Positions 23,975 to 32,521 of a stretch of DNA of 64,000 nt are shown here, one piece after another. A model generated the notes under the pieces. That model made no database searches. It was not told the DNA's origin and saw only the letters and a list, made by a program, of their open reading frames with translations. Made by a program: the position numbers and the translations under genes. How positions within the stretch are numbered: position 1 is the first letter of the stretch; each line of letters opens with the position of its first letter. The stretch is from Spongiactinospora rosea. Lineage in GTDB: Bacteria; Actinomycetota; Actinomycetes; Streptosporangiales; Streptosporangiaceae. The DNA lies in NCBI RefSeq assembly GCF_003315795.1, contig NZ_QMEY01000014.1, positions 158,501-222,500 of the forward strand. The letters run 5' to 3'.

Positions 23975-24304
23975 ATGCGCACCGTCCCGATCCCGGTCGA
24001 CACCGCCAAGCTCACCATCACCTGCGTCAAAGCTCCGCGCCCACGCCTCCTCAACCGCGACACCGGCGAGATCAAGACCGACAAGAACGGCAACACCGTC
24101 TACGAGGTCACCGTCTCCGTCGAAGACGAGTCCGGCCGGATCGAACTCCTCAAGATCGGCATCACCGGCGAACCGCCCATCACCGCCGGAGACCCGGTCA
24201 ACGCCGTCGGCCTCCTCGGCTACGTCTGGGAGATCGCCGGCCGCTGGGGCATCAGCTACCGCGCCACCGCCCTCCTCCCGGCCAAGGCGAACACCGGTGC
24301 CTGA
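23975..24304 (+). CDS. SCO3933-like regulatory protein of an integrative element
   Basis: 109 residues, beta-rich: IPVDTAKLTITCVKAPRPRL, NTVYEVTVSVEDESGRIELL and AVGLLGYVWEIAGRWGISYR. Proteins of this type sit directly ahead of the TraSA/FtsK gene in actinomycete integrative elements. Its function is not established. Its stop overlaps the FtsK start (GTGCCTGA), so the two are co-translated. Confidence 0.8.
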   Translation: MRTVPIPVDTAKLTITCVKAPRPRLLNRDTGEIKTDKNGNTVYEVTVSVEDESGRIELLKIGITGEPPITAGDPVNAVGLLGYVWEIAGRWGISYRATALLPAKANTGA

Positions 24305-25619
24305 CCCGCTCGTGCTGCTCGCAGTCCTGGCCGCCACGGCGGCCGGGCTGTGCGCCTGGCGCCACTGGCACCACCGCTCCTACTGGCTCATCGTCGGCTA
24401 CCCGCTCACCGCGCTCAGCGTTATCGGGACCTGGCGGAAGATCGCCCACGGCTGCGGCCTGACCAAGAAGCGGCAGCGGTTCTGGTTCACCACCGTCCCC
24501 GGCCTGGTCGCATCGACCGGCGTCGTCCGGGTCAAACGCAAGTTCCAGCGCATCAGCGTGGACACCAAGCCGTTCATGTGGCCGCCGTGCCCGACCCGGT
24601 ACGGCTGGCGCGTCACCCTGCACACCCTGGAAGGGCAGATCCCCGCCGACTACGCCGAAGCCGCCGAACGGCTCGCCCACTCCTGGGGCGTGCACGCCGT
24701 ACGCGTCACCTCACCACGCCCCGGACGGGTGGTGCTGGCCGCCACCATCCGCGACCCACTGATCAAAATCGACCCCTCGCCCACGCCGGGCGACCTGCTC
24801 AAGGTCACCGTCGGACGGCTGGAGACCGGTGGCCCGTGGACGATCGACTTCCGCACCGTCCCGCATTGGCTGAACGCCGGGGCCACCCAATCGGGGAAGT
24901 CCAACCTCGCCAACGCCCTGCTCATCGGGCTCGCGCCGCAGCCGGTGGCGCTGGTCGGGTTCGACCTCAAGGGCGGGGTGGAGTTCACCCCCTACGCGCC
25001 CCGGCTGTCGGCACTGGCCACCACCCGAGCCGAATGCGGCGACCTGCTGAATGACCTTGTCGCGTTGATGAACGACCGGATGGGCGTGTGCCGCATGGCC
25101 TCCGCCCGCAACATCTGGCAGCTCCCGCCCGCGATGCGCCCGACCCCGATCGTGGTCCTCGTCGATGAACTGGCCGAGCTGTACCTAATGGCCGACAAGA
25201 GCGAGAAGGACGAGATCGCCCACACCTCCACTGCGCTGCTGCGGGTGGCGCAGCTCGGGCGGGCGTTCGGAATCTACCTGTTCTGCTGCGGCGAGCGCGT
25301 CGGCTCCGACCTTGGACCCGGGGTCACCGCGCTTCGGGCCCAGTGTTCGGGGCGGATCTGCCACCGGGTCAACGACCCCGAGACCGCCACCATGACCCTC
25401 GGCGACCTCGACCCCGCCGCGCTCGCCTCGGCCCGCGCCATCCCGGCCGAGACACCCGGCGTGGCCATCGTCGCCTCGGCCGACGGCCAGTGGTACCGCG
25501 CCCGCTCCTTCTACGTCACCGAGCAGGCCGCCGAACACGCCGCCCGCACCTACGCCGACCTCGCCCCGGCCTGGACCGACATTATGACGGCCCAGCCGCA
25601 GGACACCCACGCCTCCTGA
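24297..25619 (+). CDS. traSA: FtsK/SpoIIIE-type conjugative DNA translocase (TraSA-like)
   Basis: 440 residues from the GTG at 24297, which overlaps the previous stop; the frame open further upstream is not coding. An N-terminal hydrophobic segment (LVLLAVLAATAAGLCAW) and a second (YWLIVGYPLTALSVIGTW) anchor it in the membrane. Walker A is GATQSGKSN at about residue 195-203 and Walker B is IVVLVDELAEL. This single-protein translocase moves double-stranded DNA between mycelia in pSAM2-like elements. Intact. Confidence 0.92.
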   Translation: MPDPLVLLAVLAATAAGLCAWRHWHHRSYWLIVGYPLTALSVIGTWRKIAHGCGLTKKRQRFWFTTVPGLVASTGVVRVKRKFQRISVDTKPFMWPPCPTRYGWRVTLHTLEGQIPADYAEAAERLAHSWGVHAVRVTSPRPGRVVLAATIRDPLIKIDPSPTPGDLLKVTVGRLETGGPWTIDFRTVPHWLNAGATQSGKSNLANALLIGLAPQPVALVGFDLKGGVEFTPYAPRLSALATTRAECGDLLNDLVALMNDRMGVCRMASARNIWQLPPAMRPTPIVVLVDELAELYLMADKSEKDEIAHTSTALLRVAQLGRAFGIYLFCCGERVGSDLGPGVTALRAQCSGRICHRVNDPETATMTLGDLDPAALASARAIPAETPGVAIVASADGQWYRARSFYVTEQAAEHAARTYADLAPAWTDIMTAQPQDTHAS

Positions 25620-25656
25620 CCGCCCCGACGACGTACACCGCGACAAGGGGATCGCC

Positions 25657-26305
25657 ATGCCTCGCTTCATCCATCGGCTCTTGGACACCGGCCCGATGGT
25701 GGTCCTGGCCGCCATCGCGGGCGCGGCTCCTTCACCCACATCCGCGACACCGCCCACGACAACGGCCAGACCGGGGCGATGTCCTACGCCATCGCGGTGT
25801 GCATCGACCTGACCTGTGTATGGCCGCCCGCGAACGGCAACGCGACGCCAAGACCGGAAGGACGAAACGCGGCCTGATCTCCTGGCCCGTCCTCGTCCTG
25901 TCCGGCGGGATTGTCCTGTCGCTGGCCGCCAACCTGCAACAAGCCGAACCGACCCTCTGGGGCCGGATCACCGCCGCCACCCCGGCCGGTGCCTTCCTCG
26001 TCGCCGTCTCGATGCTGGAACGCCGCGCCACCGCCAGCCGTACCGAAACGCCCAGGGACGTCCCGCAGACGTCCCCGGCCACAGCCGAGACCTCCGGCCC
26101 CTCCTCCGCCACACCAGCGGAGGGCCCGAACGGTGGTCCCGCACCCGACCCGGCACTGATCGACTACGCCCGCCGCATCGCCGACGACCACCAGGCCAAG
26201 AACGGCAAGCCCATCACCAGCGACGTGCTCCGCGCCCGCCTGGGCGTCTCCGACCACCTCGCCGCCGACCTGCTCCGCGCTCTGCGCCGCGCACCCAACC
26301 CCTGA
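25657..26305 (+). pseudogene. SpdB-like (DUF2637) transfer membrane protein, two frameshifts
   Basis: The expected protein can be read only by changing frame twice. MPRFIHRLLDTGPMVVLAAI runs from 25657, then SFTHIRDTAHDNGQTGAMSY continues after a missing base near 25730, then MAARERQRDAKTGRTKRGLI continues after another missing base near 25821. After that the frame is open to 26305 through SWPVLVLSGGIVLSLAANLQ and a C-terminal winged-helix-like part (PITSDVLRARLGVSDHLAAD). The two losses fit single-base deletions (GGCGCGGCTCC and TGTGTATGG). Membrane spread proteins like this help plasmid spread in mycelium. Either decay or sequence error. Confidence 0.75.
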
Positions 26306-26318
26306 AGGGACCACATCA

Positions 26319-26654
26319 ATGAACGACCACCGCACCGCACTCATCTCCGGATTGCGTGACATGGCCGACTTCCTGCACGACAACCCGGACATCCCCGTCC
26401 CGAGAAGCGACGTCAGCGTCCTGCATTTCCCGGCCAGGTCGGAGGACGCCGAGATGTGCGCACAGGTCGACCACATTGCCGCCCTGCTCGACTCGGCGAT
26501 CGACCAGGAAGATGCCGCCTACGGCCACTACTCCACCGGCATCCGCTTCGGACCCGTTGAATACCGGGCCGTCGCCGTACTCGCCGAACGCCGCGCCCGC
26601 CACGAGGCGCTGATCTCCTACGAGGGCTGCGTCATCCCTGAGGAGACCTCATGA
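26319..26654 (+). CDS. hypothetical protein of the integrative element
   Basis: 111 residues, acidic and soluble: ALISGLRDMADFLHDNPDIP, VSVLHFPARSEDAEMCAQVD. Proteins with this opening are common cargo between spdB and repSA in actinomycete elements; no function is known to me. The stop overlaps the start of the small zinc-finger gene. Confidence 0.75.
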   Translation: MNDHRTALISGLRDMADFLHDNPDIPVPRSDVSVLHFPARSEDAEMCAQVDHIAALLDSAIDQEDAAYGHYSTGIRFGPVEYRAVAVLAERRARHEALISYEGCVIPEETS

Positions 26655-26779
26655 CCCGCTGGGCGCGGCGCTACTGCTGCTGTACTTGCGGCGGGACCGG
26701 GCTCGTCAACGGCGACGCCGACCACGCCGACACCTGCGCCGACTGTCACGGGAGCGGCATCGACAACCACGGCGCATAA
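26651..26779 (+). CDS. 42-residue DnaJ-type zinc-finger microprotein
   Basis: Starts at the ATG overlapping the previous stop (ATGA). Contains CCCTCGGTGLVNGD and CADCHGSG, that is two CxxC(x)GxG knuckles as in the DnaJ zinc-binding domain. Tiny size and coupling to the previous gene suggest a regulatory or chaperone-adaptor role in the element, which is inference. The Cys pattern makes a chance ORF unlikely. Confidence 0.7.
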   Translation: MTRWARRYCCCTCGGTGLVNGDADHADTCADCHGSGIDNHGA

Positions 26780-26872
26780 CCACGCAACGCCCCCCGCCTG
26801 GCCACACATCCGCCAAGATCCGCGCCAGGCCGGGGGCCATCCCACCAGAACACCGGACAGGACGGACCCATC

Positions 26873-28258
26873 TTGCCCCACAACACCCGCACCCACGCCC
26901 GCAGCCAGGCCATGAGCGGGCTCATCGCCCGGCTCAACCAATCCGACTACCACCGCTGGGCCGCCCAGATCCGCGCCACCGGCGGCTGCCACCAGCCCAT
27001 CTGCCTACGCGGCCGGGTCGAGCACTACGACCAGGCCACCGGACGGCTCCTGCACCGCTACACCACCCGCGACGAACCCGACGGCATCCTCCGCGTGGCG
27101 TGCAAGACCCGCCGCGCCTCCCGTTGCCCGGCCTGCGCCGAGATCTACCGCGCCGACACCTACCAGCTCATCCGCGCGGGCCTGGCCGGCGGCAAAGGCG
27201 TCCCCGAATCGGTCACCGCACACCCCGCGCTGTTCATCACCCTGACCGCCCCATCCTTCGGAGCCGTCCACACCCGCTACGAGACAGGCGGTAAGGTCCG
27301 GCCCTGCCATCCTCGGCGCGACGCCGTTACCTGCTCGCACGGGCGCATCCTGGCCTGCATGGCACGCCACGCCTCCGAGGACCCCCGGCTCGGCGAACCG
27401 CTGTGCCCGGACTGTTACGACTACACCGGCACCGTCCTGTTCAACGCGCTCGCCCCGGAACTGTGGCGACGCTTCACCGAAGCCTTGCGCCGCCGCTTCG
27501 CGAAACTCTCCGGCCTGCCCCTCACAGCACTCCGTGCCCAGGTCACGATCTCCTTCGCCAAGGTCGCCGAGTACCAGCGGCGCGGCATCGTCCACTTCCA
27601 CGCCGTGATCTGCCTCGACGGGCCGGGCGGCCCTGCCGCGCCACCACCGCCGTGGGCCACCGCTGACGCTCTGGCGGACGCCGTACGGCACGCGGCAGGC
27701 GCGGTCACCATCCCACTCCCCGCCCACGGCCGGACACTCCGCTGGGGCGACCAACTCGACATCCGCCCCATCCGCACGAGCGGCGAACTCACCGAACAAG
27801 CCGTCGCCGCCTACATCGCCAAATACGCGACCAAGGCGGCCGAGTGCGTCGGCACCCTGGACCGCCGCGTCCACACCCTCGACGAACTCGACCACCACCC
27901 CCTGCGCGACCACGCCCGGCGCCTCATCACCGAATGCCTGCGCCTGGGCGCCCTGGACGACCTCGCCGACCACCGCCTCACCCAATGGGCGCACATGCTC
28001 GGCTTCTGCGGCCACTTCTCCACCAAATCCCGCCGCTACTCCACAACCCTCGGAGCACTCCGCGCAGTCCGCGAAGAACACCGACGACAACGCGACGACG
28101 TCACCACCGGCCGTCTTCCGCTCTTCGCCGAAGACACGGTTCTCGTCGTATCCCGCTGGCAGTACGTCGGCAAGGGCCTGACCGCCGGAGACGCCCTCCT
28201 TGCTGCTGCCCTCACTGGCAAACCCCTCTCGCGGATGAGCGGGGGTGATGCTCGATGA
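26873..28258 (+). CDS. repSA: replication initiator RepSA-like
   Basis: 461 residues if the TTG at 26873 is used; the ATG at 26912 (MSGLIARLNQSDYHRWAAQI) is an equally good start. Features: Cys-rich segment CKTRRASRCPACAEIYRADT, FITLTAPSFGAVH, EPLCPDCYDYTGTVLFNALA, RGIVHFHAVICLDG (HUH-like HFHAV) and AAYIAKYATKAAE with the likely catalytic Tyr. This is the rolling-circle Rep of pSAM2-type elements, which nicks its own origin. Intact. It overlaps the excisionase gene. Confidence 0.9.
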   Translation: MPHNTRTHARSQAMSGLIARLNQSDYHRWAAQIRATGGCHQPICLRGRVEHYDQATGRLLHRYTTRDEPDGILRVACKTRRASRCPACAEIYRADTYQLIRAGLAGGKGVPESVTAHPALFITLTAPSFGAVHTRYETGGKVRPCHPRRDAVTCSHGRILACMARHASEDPRLGEPLCPDCYDYTGTVLFNALAPELWRRFTEALRRRFAKLSGLPLTALRAQVTISFAKVAEYQRRGIVHFHAVICLDGPGGPAAPPPPWATADALADAVRHAAGAVTIPLPAHGRTLRWGDQLDIRPIRTSGELTEQAVAAYIAKYATKAAECVGTLDRRVHTLDELDHHPLRDHARRLITECLRLGALDDLADHRLTQWAHMLGFCGHFSTKSRRYSTTLGALRAVREEHRRQRDDVTTGRLPLFAEDTVLVVSRWQYVGKGLTAGDALLAAALTGKPLSRMSGGDAR

Positions 28259-28445
28259 CGCGTCGCGATGAACTGCTGACCGTTGTCCAGGTCCTCGAAG
28301 AACTGGGCGGCGTCTCCCGCCGGACCTTCTACCGCTGGCGCGAACTCGGACGGGCTCCCGCGTGCACCAGCTCCCCAACGCCGAGCTGCGCGTCTGGCGG
28401 AGCGATCTGCTCACCTGGCTCGACTCTCTCCGGGAGGTGGCGTGA
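28255..28445 (+). pseudogene. xis: excisionase (MerR-like HTH), frameshifted
   Basis: N-terminal frame: MTRRDELLTVVQVLEELGGV ... SRRTFYRWRELGRAPA, a winged-helix excisionase domain. The expected rest (VHQLPNAELRVWRSDLLTWL, DSLREVA, stop at 28443) is found one frame away, so a base is missing near 28355-28362. As written, the frame runs on to 28458 with unrelated residues. Either the gene is broken, which would lock the element in place, or there is a sequence error. It overlaps repSA and int by 4 bp in the intact frame. Confidence 0.8.
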
Positions 28446-29806
28446 ACACCAGCTATGACGTCAAGCTCGGCGAGATCCAGCACCGATCCGACCGCAAGAC
28501 GATGGCCTACATCGCGCGGTGGACAGTAGGCCGTAAGGCCAAGTCCAAGAGCTTCCGGACCAAGGCGTTGGCGGCGAGCTTCCTGTCCGACCTGCGGCAG
28601 GCGACGAAAGCGGGGGAGGCGTTCGACGTCACCACCGGGTTGCCGCTGTCCATGCTCGCCGCCAAGGCCCCAGAGGGACCGACGTTCCTGGAGTTCGCAC
28701 AGACCTACGTCGCCAGTCGGTGGCGCACCTCGGCGGCCCGGACTCGGGAGACCGACGTGTACGGCCTGCTGTCGCTGGTGCCCGCCCTGGTCGCCGATCT
28801 GCCCAGGCGGCCGACGGACAGCGACCTGCGCGAGGTTCTCCGTACGCACCTCCTGCTGCCTGAGAACCGGCGCGCTGTGCTACCCGGCACGCTGGTGCCG
28901 GTACGGACCTGGCTGGAGAAGGCGTCACTACCATTGGCCGACCTAGCAAACCCTCGCGTCACCCGGTCCGCACTCGATGCGATCTCAGTGACCTTCACCG
29001 GCAAGGACGCCGCCGCCAACACGGTGCGGCGCAAGCGGGAAGTGTTGCATCACCTGCTCGAACTCGCCGTGGAACACAAGGAGTTGCCCGCCAATCCGCT
29101 GCACGCGAAGTGGGTTCCGCCCAAGGTCGCGGGCGCCATCGACCCTCGCACGGTCGTCAACCCCGAGCAGGCACGCGCGCTGCTGGCAGCCATTCCCGCA
29201 GTCGGTCGGACTCGTGGAGGTCGGCTCCACGCGATGTTCGCGTGCATGTACTACGCCGCGCTCCGGCCGGAGGAGGCTGCAGCCCTGCGCCGTCAGAATT
29301 GCGATCTGCCTGAGGAGGGTTGGGGGCTGCTCACGGTCGAGAAGGCACAGCCTCAAGCCAACAAAAGGTGGACCAACTCCGGTGAGACTCACGACTCCCG
29401 AGGACTGAAGCACCGGGCCAAGGACGACACCCGCGAGATCCCGATCCCGCCCGTCCTGGTGGCCATCCTGCGGGCGCACATCGACCGGTACGGCGTGGCG
29501 GACGACGGGCACCTGTTCCGTACCTCCAAGGGCGGACCGTTCTCCTCATCGGCCTACTCCGGGGTCTGGCAGAAGGCGCGGCGGGCCGCCTTCACCGCCG
29601 AGCAGGTCGCCTCCCCGCTGGCGGCCCGGCCGTACGACCTGCGGCACGCCGCAGTCTCGCTGTGGCTCAACGCCGGTGTGCCGGCGACCGAAGTGGCCAA
29701 GCGGGCCGGGCACGGCGTGGACGTGCTCCTGAAGGTCTACGCCAAATGCATCGAAGGACAGCGGACACCCGCCAACAGCAAGATCTCTGAGGCGCTGGAG
29801 GAGTGA
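28442..29806 (+). CDS. int: tyrosine recombinase (integrase)
   Basis: 454 residues from the GTG at 28442 that overlaps the true xis stop. N-terminal arm-binding and SAM-like domains, then the catalytic domain with Arg in YYAALRPEEAAAL, HxxR in RPYDLRHAAVSLWLNAG and the late GHGVDVLLKVYAKC with the nucleophile Tyr. It integrates the element at an attachment site, normally a tRNA 3' end. I found no tRNA copy next to it. The gene is intact. Confidence 0.93.
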   Translation: MNTSYDVKLGEIQHRSDRKTMAYIARWTVGRKAKSKSFRTKALAASFLSDLRQATKAGEAFDVTTGLPLSMLAAKAPEGPTFLEFAQTYVASRWRTSAARTRETDVYGLLSLVPALVADLPRRPTDSDLREVLRTHLLLPENRRAVLPGTLVPVRTWLEKASLPLADLANPRVTRSALDAISVTFTGKDAAANTVRRKREVLHHLLELAVEHKELPANPLHAKWVPPKVAGAIDPRTVVNPEQARALLAAIPAVGRTRGGRLHAMFACMYYAALRPEEAAALRRQNCDLPEEGWGLLTVEKAQPQANKRWTNSGETHDSRGLKHRAKDDTREIPIPPVLVAILRAHIDRYGVADDGHLFRTSKGGPFSSSAYSGVWQKARRAAFTAEQVASPLAARPYDLRHAAVSLWLNAGVPATEVAKRAGHGVDVLLKVYAKCIEGQRTPANSKISEALEE

Positions 29807-29825
29807 TCCGGCAGCTCCCATAACC

Positions 29826-29850
29826 AGGCCCCGGGGGTTCCTCGGGGCCT
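29826..29850. terminator. terminator hairpin after int
   Basis: AGGCCCCG at 29826-29833 pairs with CGGGGCCT at 29843-29850 around a 9-nt loop, 20 bp after the int stop. It lies between convergent int and NUDIX genes. Confidence 0.6.
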
Positions 29851-29872
29851 TCGCCATTCACAGGATCGGGAG

Positions 29873-30347
29873 TCAGCCGATGTACGGCGTCGGCCGGGCG
29901 GCGAAATAGTGATCCAGTCGCAGGCGCATGGAGCGATCCATGAAGCGAACCGATCTCACCGCGCGGCACCCAACGCACCTCGCGGGACTCGTCGCACGGC
30001 CGTGGTGAGCCGCTCACATGGCGGGCGGTGAGCACGATGGAGAACTCCTGCCGGGCCTCGCCGTCCGAGGTGTAGAGGATGACGTGCCGGGGGTCGGTGT
30101 AGGTGCCGACCAGGCCGGTGATCTCGCAGTGGACGCCGGTCTCCTCCAGCGTCTCCCGGAGGGCCGCCTGCGGCAGGGACTCGCCCAGGTCGATCGCGCC
30201 GCCGGGCACCGCCCAGTTGTGGTTGTCCGAACGGCGGATCATCAGCACGTCGCCGGCCTCGTTCACGACCACGACGTTGACCGACGGCACCAGGCTGTTG
30301 GGCGCTGGTGCGGCAGGATCGTCGTAGAAGTCGATGCGGCGGGCCAC
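29873..30347 (-). pseudogene. NUDIX hydrolase with C-terminal frameshift
   Basis: From the GTG at 30347: MARRIDFYDDPAAPAPNSLV, NUDIX box GGAIDLGESLPQAALRETLEETG, then ETGVHCEITGLVGTYTDPRH. Near 29950 the frame slips. The expected tail RFMDRSMRLRLDHYFAARPT plus PYIG and stop (29873) is in another frame, while the original frame runs antisense into int as far as 29667. A NUDIX protein (Mdp) is a known part of pSAM2-like elements. The catalytic box is intact, so a partly functional protein is possible. Confidence 0.75.
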
Positions 30348-30706
30348 GGTGGGACTCTACGGGGACGGCCCCGCGCCAGGCGGCCGATTCGCCGCCGACC
30401 TGGGGAAACGGCTGCAAGATCATCCCGCGTATGTCCCCGGATCATGGACCTGCGGCTGCATTCGATGGCACTCGCCTGCACATGATCGCCAGAAGGGGAT
30501 ACGTAAAGCCCCAGTTCAGAGGGCTAATGGCTGGTCAAGTGTGTGCCCCCGGCCAGGGACCCAGAGCTAGGGAATCCGAAGGCATTCCCTTCTGACCGAG
30601 AAGTTCGTTCTCGGCGGCTGACGCTAGAGGCGATCCGGCCTCTCCCGCGCCGCCGGACCCGTTCCCTGCGGAGCACGGTGAAGAGCGGGAGCGGTGGTGA
30701 CGTCTA
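30348..30706. other. intergenic, no gene seen
   Basis: 359 bp with only weak ORFs. It lies between the NUDIX gene and the DUF2637 remnant, probably promoter DNA for both. Confidence 0.4.
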
Positions 30707-30960
30707 GTGACTGGTGTGCGGCGTATTCGATGGATGACGATTGCCGGCGGCGGTCTCTCGGTAGTGGTCGCGGTTGTGGCGTCCTTTCGGTACGTGCATG
30801 AGTTGTGCATGCGGCAAGATGAAGGCCAGTTGGCGGCGGTGCTCATCCCGCTTGCGGTGGATGGCTTGATCGTTGTCGCGTCGATGTCCATCCCTGCTGT
30901 CCAGCCAGCACGGCTCCCGAGGTGGCGTCCTCGTGCGCGAGGCCGACCTGCGCCAAGTCA
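30707..30960 (+). pseudogene. truncated DUF2637 membrane protein remnant
   Basis: Reads VRRIRWMTIAGGGLSVVVAV, SFRYVHELCMRQ, LAAVLIPLAVDGLIVVASMS, typical of DUF2637/SpdB-family proteins. Near 30890 the frame slips and LLSSQHGSRGGVLVREADLR continues in another frame. The reading stops making sense at about 30960, 80 bp before the first CRISPR repeat. It is therefore a frameshifted, 3'-truncated copy. Confidence 0.65.
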
Positions 30961-31038
30961 TCAAGCCCCAGCAAGAGACAGAATTTCCCCCGCGTGTGTG
31001 TGGCCCTCTGCGTTCCCGCGCTTCCCCGGCCTGGATGA

Positions 31039-31188
31039 GGACCACCCCCGCGTGCGCGGGGCCGACGCCAGGACCGTGAAGTTGCTGGCGGCCCCCTGGG
31101 GAGTACCCCCGCGTGCGCGGGGCCGACGGCGTTCATCGCCTACCTCGACGGCCACCAGCTGGAGTACCCCCGCGTGCGCGGGGCCGAC
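31039..31188 (-). CRISPR. CRISPR array 1: three repeats, two spacers (type I-E-like)
   Basis: 28-nt repeats at 31039-31066, 31100-31127 and 31161-31188 with 33-nt spacers (61-bp period). Plus-strand repeats begin GGAGTACC and end CGCGGGGCCGAC; the stem is CCCCGC/GCGGGG. The first repeat is altered (GGACCACC), marking the old end. Transcription is inferred on the minus strand, from the conserved leader on the right. Confidence 0.93.
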
Positions 31189-31282
31189 ACTTGTTGACCT
31201 GCGATGTTATCGGGCGGAGGTGGCGATTTCATTCAGTTGCTTTGTCGGCAGGCTGGTCGGCGGCAGCGTGGGCAGCATCTGT
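31189..31282 (-). promoter_or_regulatory. CRISPR array 1 leader
   Basis: 94 bp starting ACTTGTTGACCTGCGATG directly after the last repeat. It matches the sequence at 43261-43354 at roughly 83 of 94 positions by hand count. Position at the non-degenerate end of both arrays identifies it as the leader. Confidence 0.8.
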
Positions 31283-31393
31283 GGCCTCCCTTGGCGTGCC
31301 GTGGTCAATCAGTTCGGCGGCCACCATGCTGGCCGCCGGAGGCTGAGACAGCTGATCTTACGGGCGTTCCACGGGCGGGATGGCCATATATCC

Positions 31394-32521
31394 CTATCCT
31401 GCTCGCCCGCCGGGGGTGAGTTTGAGGATCCGGCGGAGAGCCTGCTCGCCGGTATTCGCGGCGTGGAGTAATTCCGCTTTCAGATGGCTTGGGACGCCTG
31501 CTTGGTGCAGCCCGGAGGAGTGAACGATCCGGGTCAGTTCCTGCCTGGTGTGGCTGGGAAGAACGTCGCTGCCGAAGCCGGTCAGCACCTCCTTGGCCGC
31601 GTATCCGTCAGCGGCATGTCGGATTTCCTCAAGGAGGTGGGTGAGGACGGGTATCGCCCGCTCCTCTTGAGGGCCGCCGAGGAGGTCGATGACGGTCAGT
31701 CCGAGCCGTGCATGGAAGAGCTGGGTGCCTGGTTCGACGGGCAGGTGGAGGTAGCGCCGGCGCATTGTGGCCGCGTGGGCGGTGGTGTCGCCGCTGGCGA
31801 CGCTGTGGCAGAGCACTGTGAGGCAGGCATGGACGGCCTTCTCCCAGGAGTGGGCCGGCTGGGTCTGGTCGATCAGGGGCAGGGCGGCGGCTGGGCCGTG
31901 GGTGAGGAGGGCCGCGACGACGGCGATCTGGCGGCCGTCGAGTAAGGTGTGCCCGATTCCGCGGTGGCGTTCGACGTGCTCGCGCGCCTGCTGCCATTGC
32001 CCGGCGTTGATCAGGGCACGTGGCCCGTCGGCGATCAGGACCGTCCACAGCCAGGTCCGGACGTCGTTGAGATCGGCCGAGTTCGCGGTCAGTCCGCTCA
32101 GCGACAGCGTGGTCGCGTCGATGGTCAGAGGGGCGAAGTCATTGAGCGCGCGCCAGAGGTCGGTCAGCAGGGCGTGGGCGGCGAGTCCGTCACCAGCGCG
32201 GATGTGGATACGGGCGAGGTTGACGAGCGGTTCGAGCGCGAGCCGTGCCTGGCGCGCGGTCAGTGGGCGGGCGTCGAGGTAGGCGTTGTGATGCTGACGG
32301 CATAGGGCGCGGGCGAGGTCGGGCAGCCCGCAGTCGCTGGCGATCAGCGCGCAAAGGTTCTGCGCTTGTGCGGCTGATGCCAGCCCCTCGTGCGGGGCGC
32401 TCATGGTGGCGTCGTCAGCGAGTTTGCGCGCTACGGCGATGCGTTCCTCGATCGGGCCGCAGCGCGGGCGGGGGCGAGGGATGAGCGGAAAGCGCCGGAC
32501 GATGGCGTCGAGTCGGGTCAT
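31394..32521 (-). CDS. helical repeat protein of the lanthipeptide cluster
   Basis: 375 residues from the ATG overlapping the stop of the upstream SpaB_C gene (ATGA). All-helical, Ala/Leu-rich, with TPR-like character (for example RQARLALEPLVNLARIHIRA, DGLAAHALLTDLWRAL) and no DNA-binding domain at the N-terminus. It is the last gene of the RiPP operon. A fragment related to its C-terminal third is at 14148-14513. Function is unknown; a sensor or scaffold role is possible. Confidence 0.75.
   Translation of the reverse strand: MTRLDAIVRRFPLIPRPRPRCGPIEERIAVARKLADDATMSAPHEGLASAAQAQNLCALIASDCGLPDLARALCRQHHNAYLDARPLTARQARLALEPLVNLARIHIRAGDGLAAHALLTDLWRALNDFAPLTIDATTLSLSGLTANSADLNDVRTWLWTVLIADGPRALINAGQWQQAREHVERHRGIGHTLLDGRQIAVVAALLTHGPAAALPLIDQTQPAHSWEKAVHACLTVLCHSVASGDTTAHAATMRRRYLHLPVEPGTQLFHARLGLTVIDLLGGPQEERAIPVLTHLLEEIRHAADGYAAKEVLTGFGSDVLPSHTRQELTRIVHSSGLHQAGVPSHLKAELLHAANTGEQALRRILKLTPGGRAG

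Noticed and set aside
25657..26305. Programmed ribosomal frameshifting in spdB
   Set aside because: Two shifts in the same gene, neither at a slippery heptamer, and frameshifts in neighbouring genes make decay or sequence error more likely.
18386..29950. tRNA-Leu as attachment site of the integrative element
   Set aside because: I looked for a copy of its 3' end near int and found none. The tRNA is 11 kb from int with an IS110 between, so the link is not supported.
30961..31471. Continuation of the DUF2637 ORF over CRISPR array 1
   Set aside because: The later part translates repeats and leader. Only the first 80 or so residues resemble a protein family.
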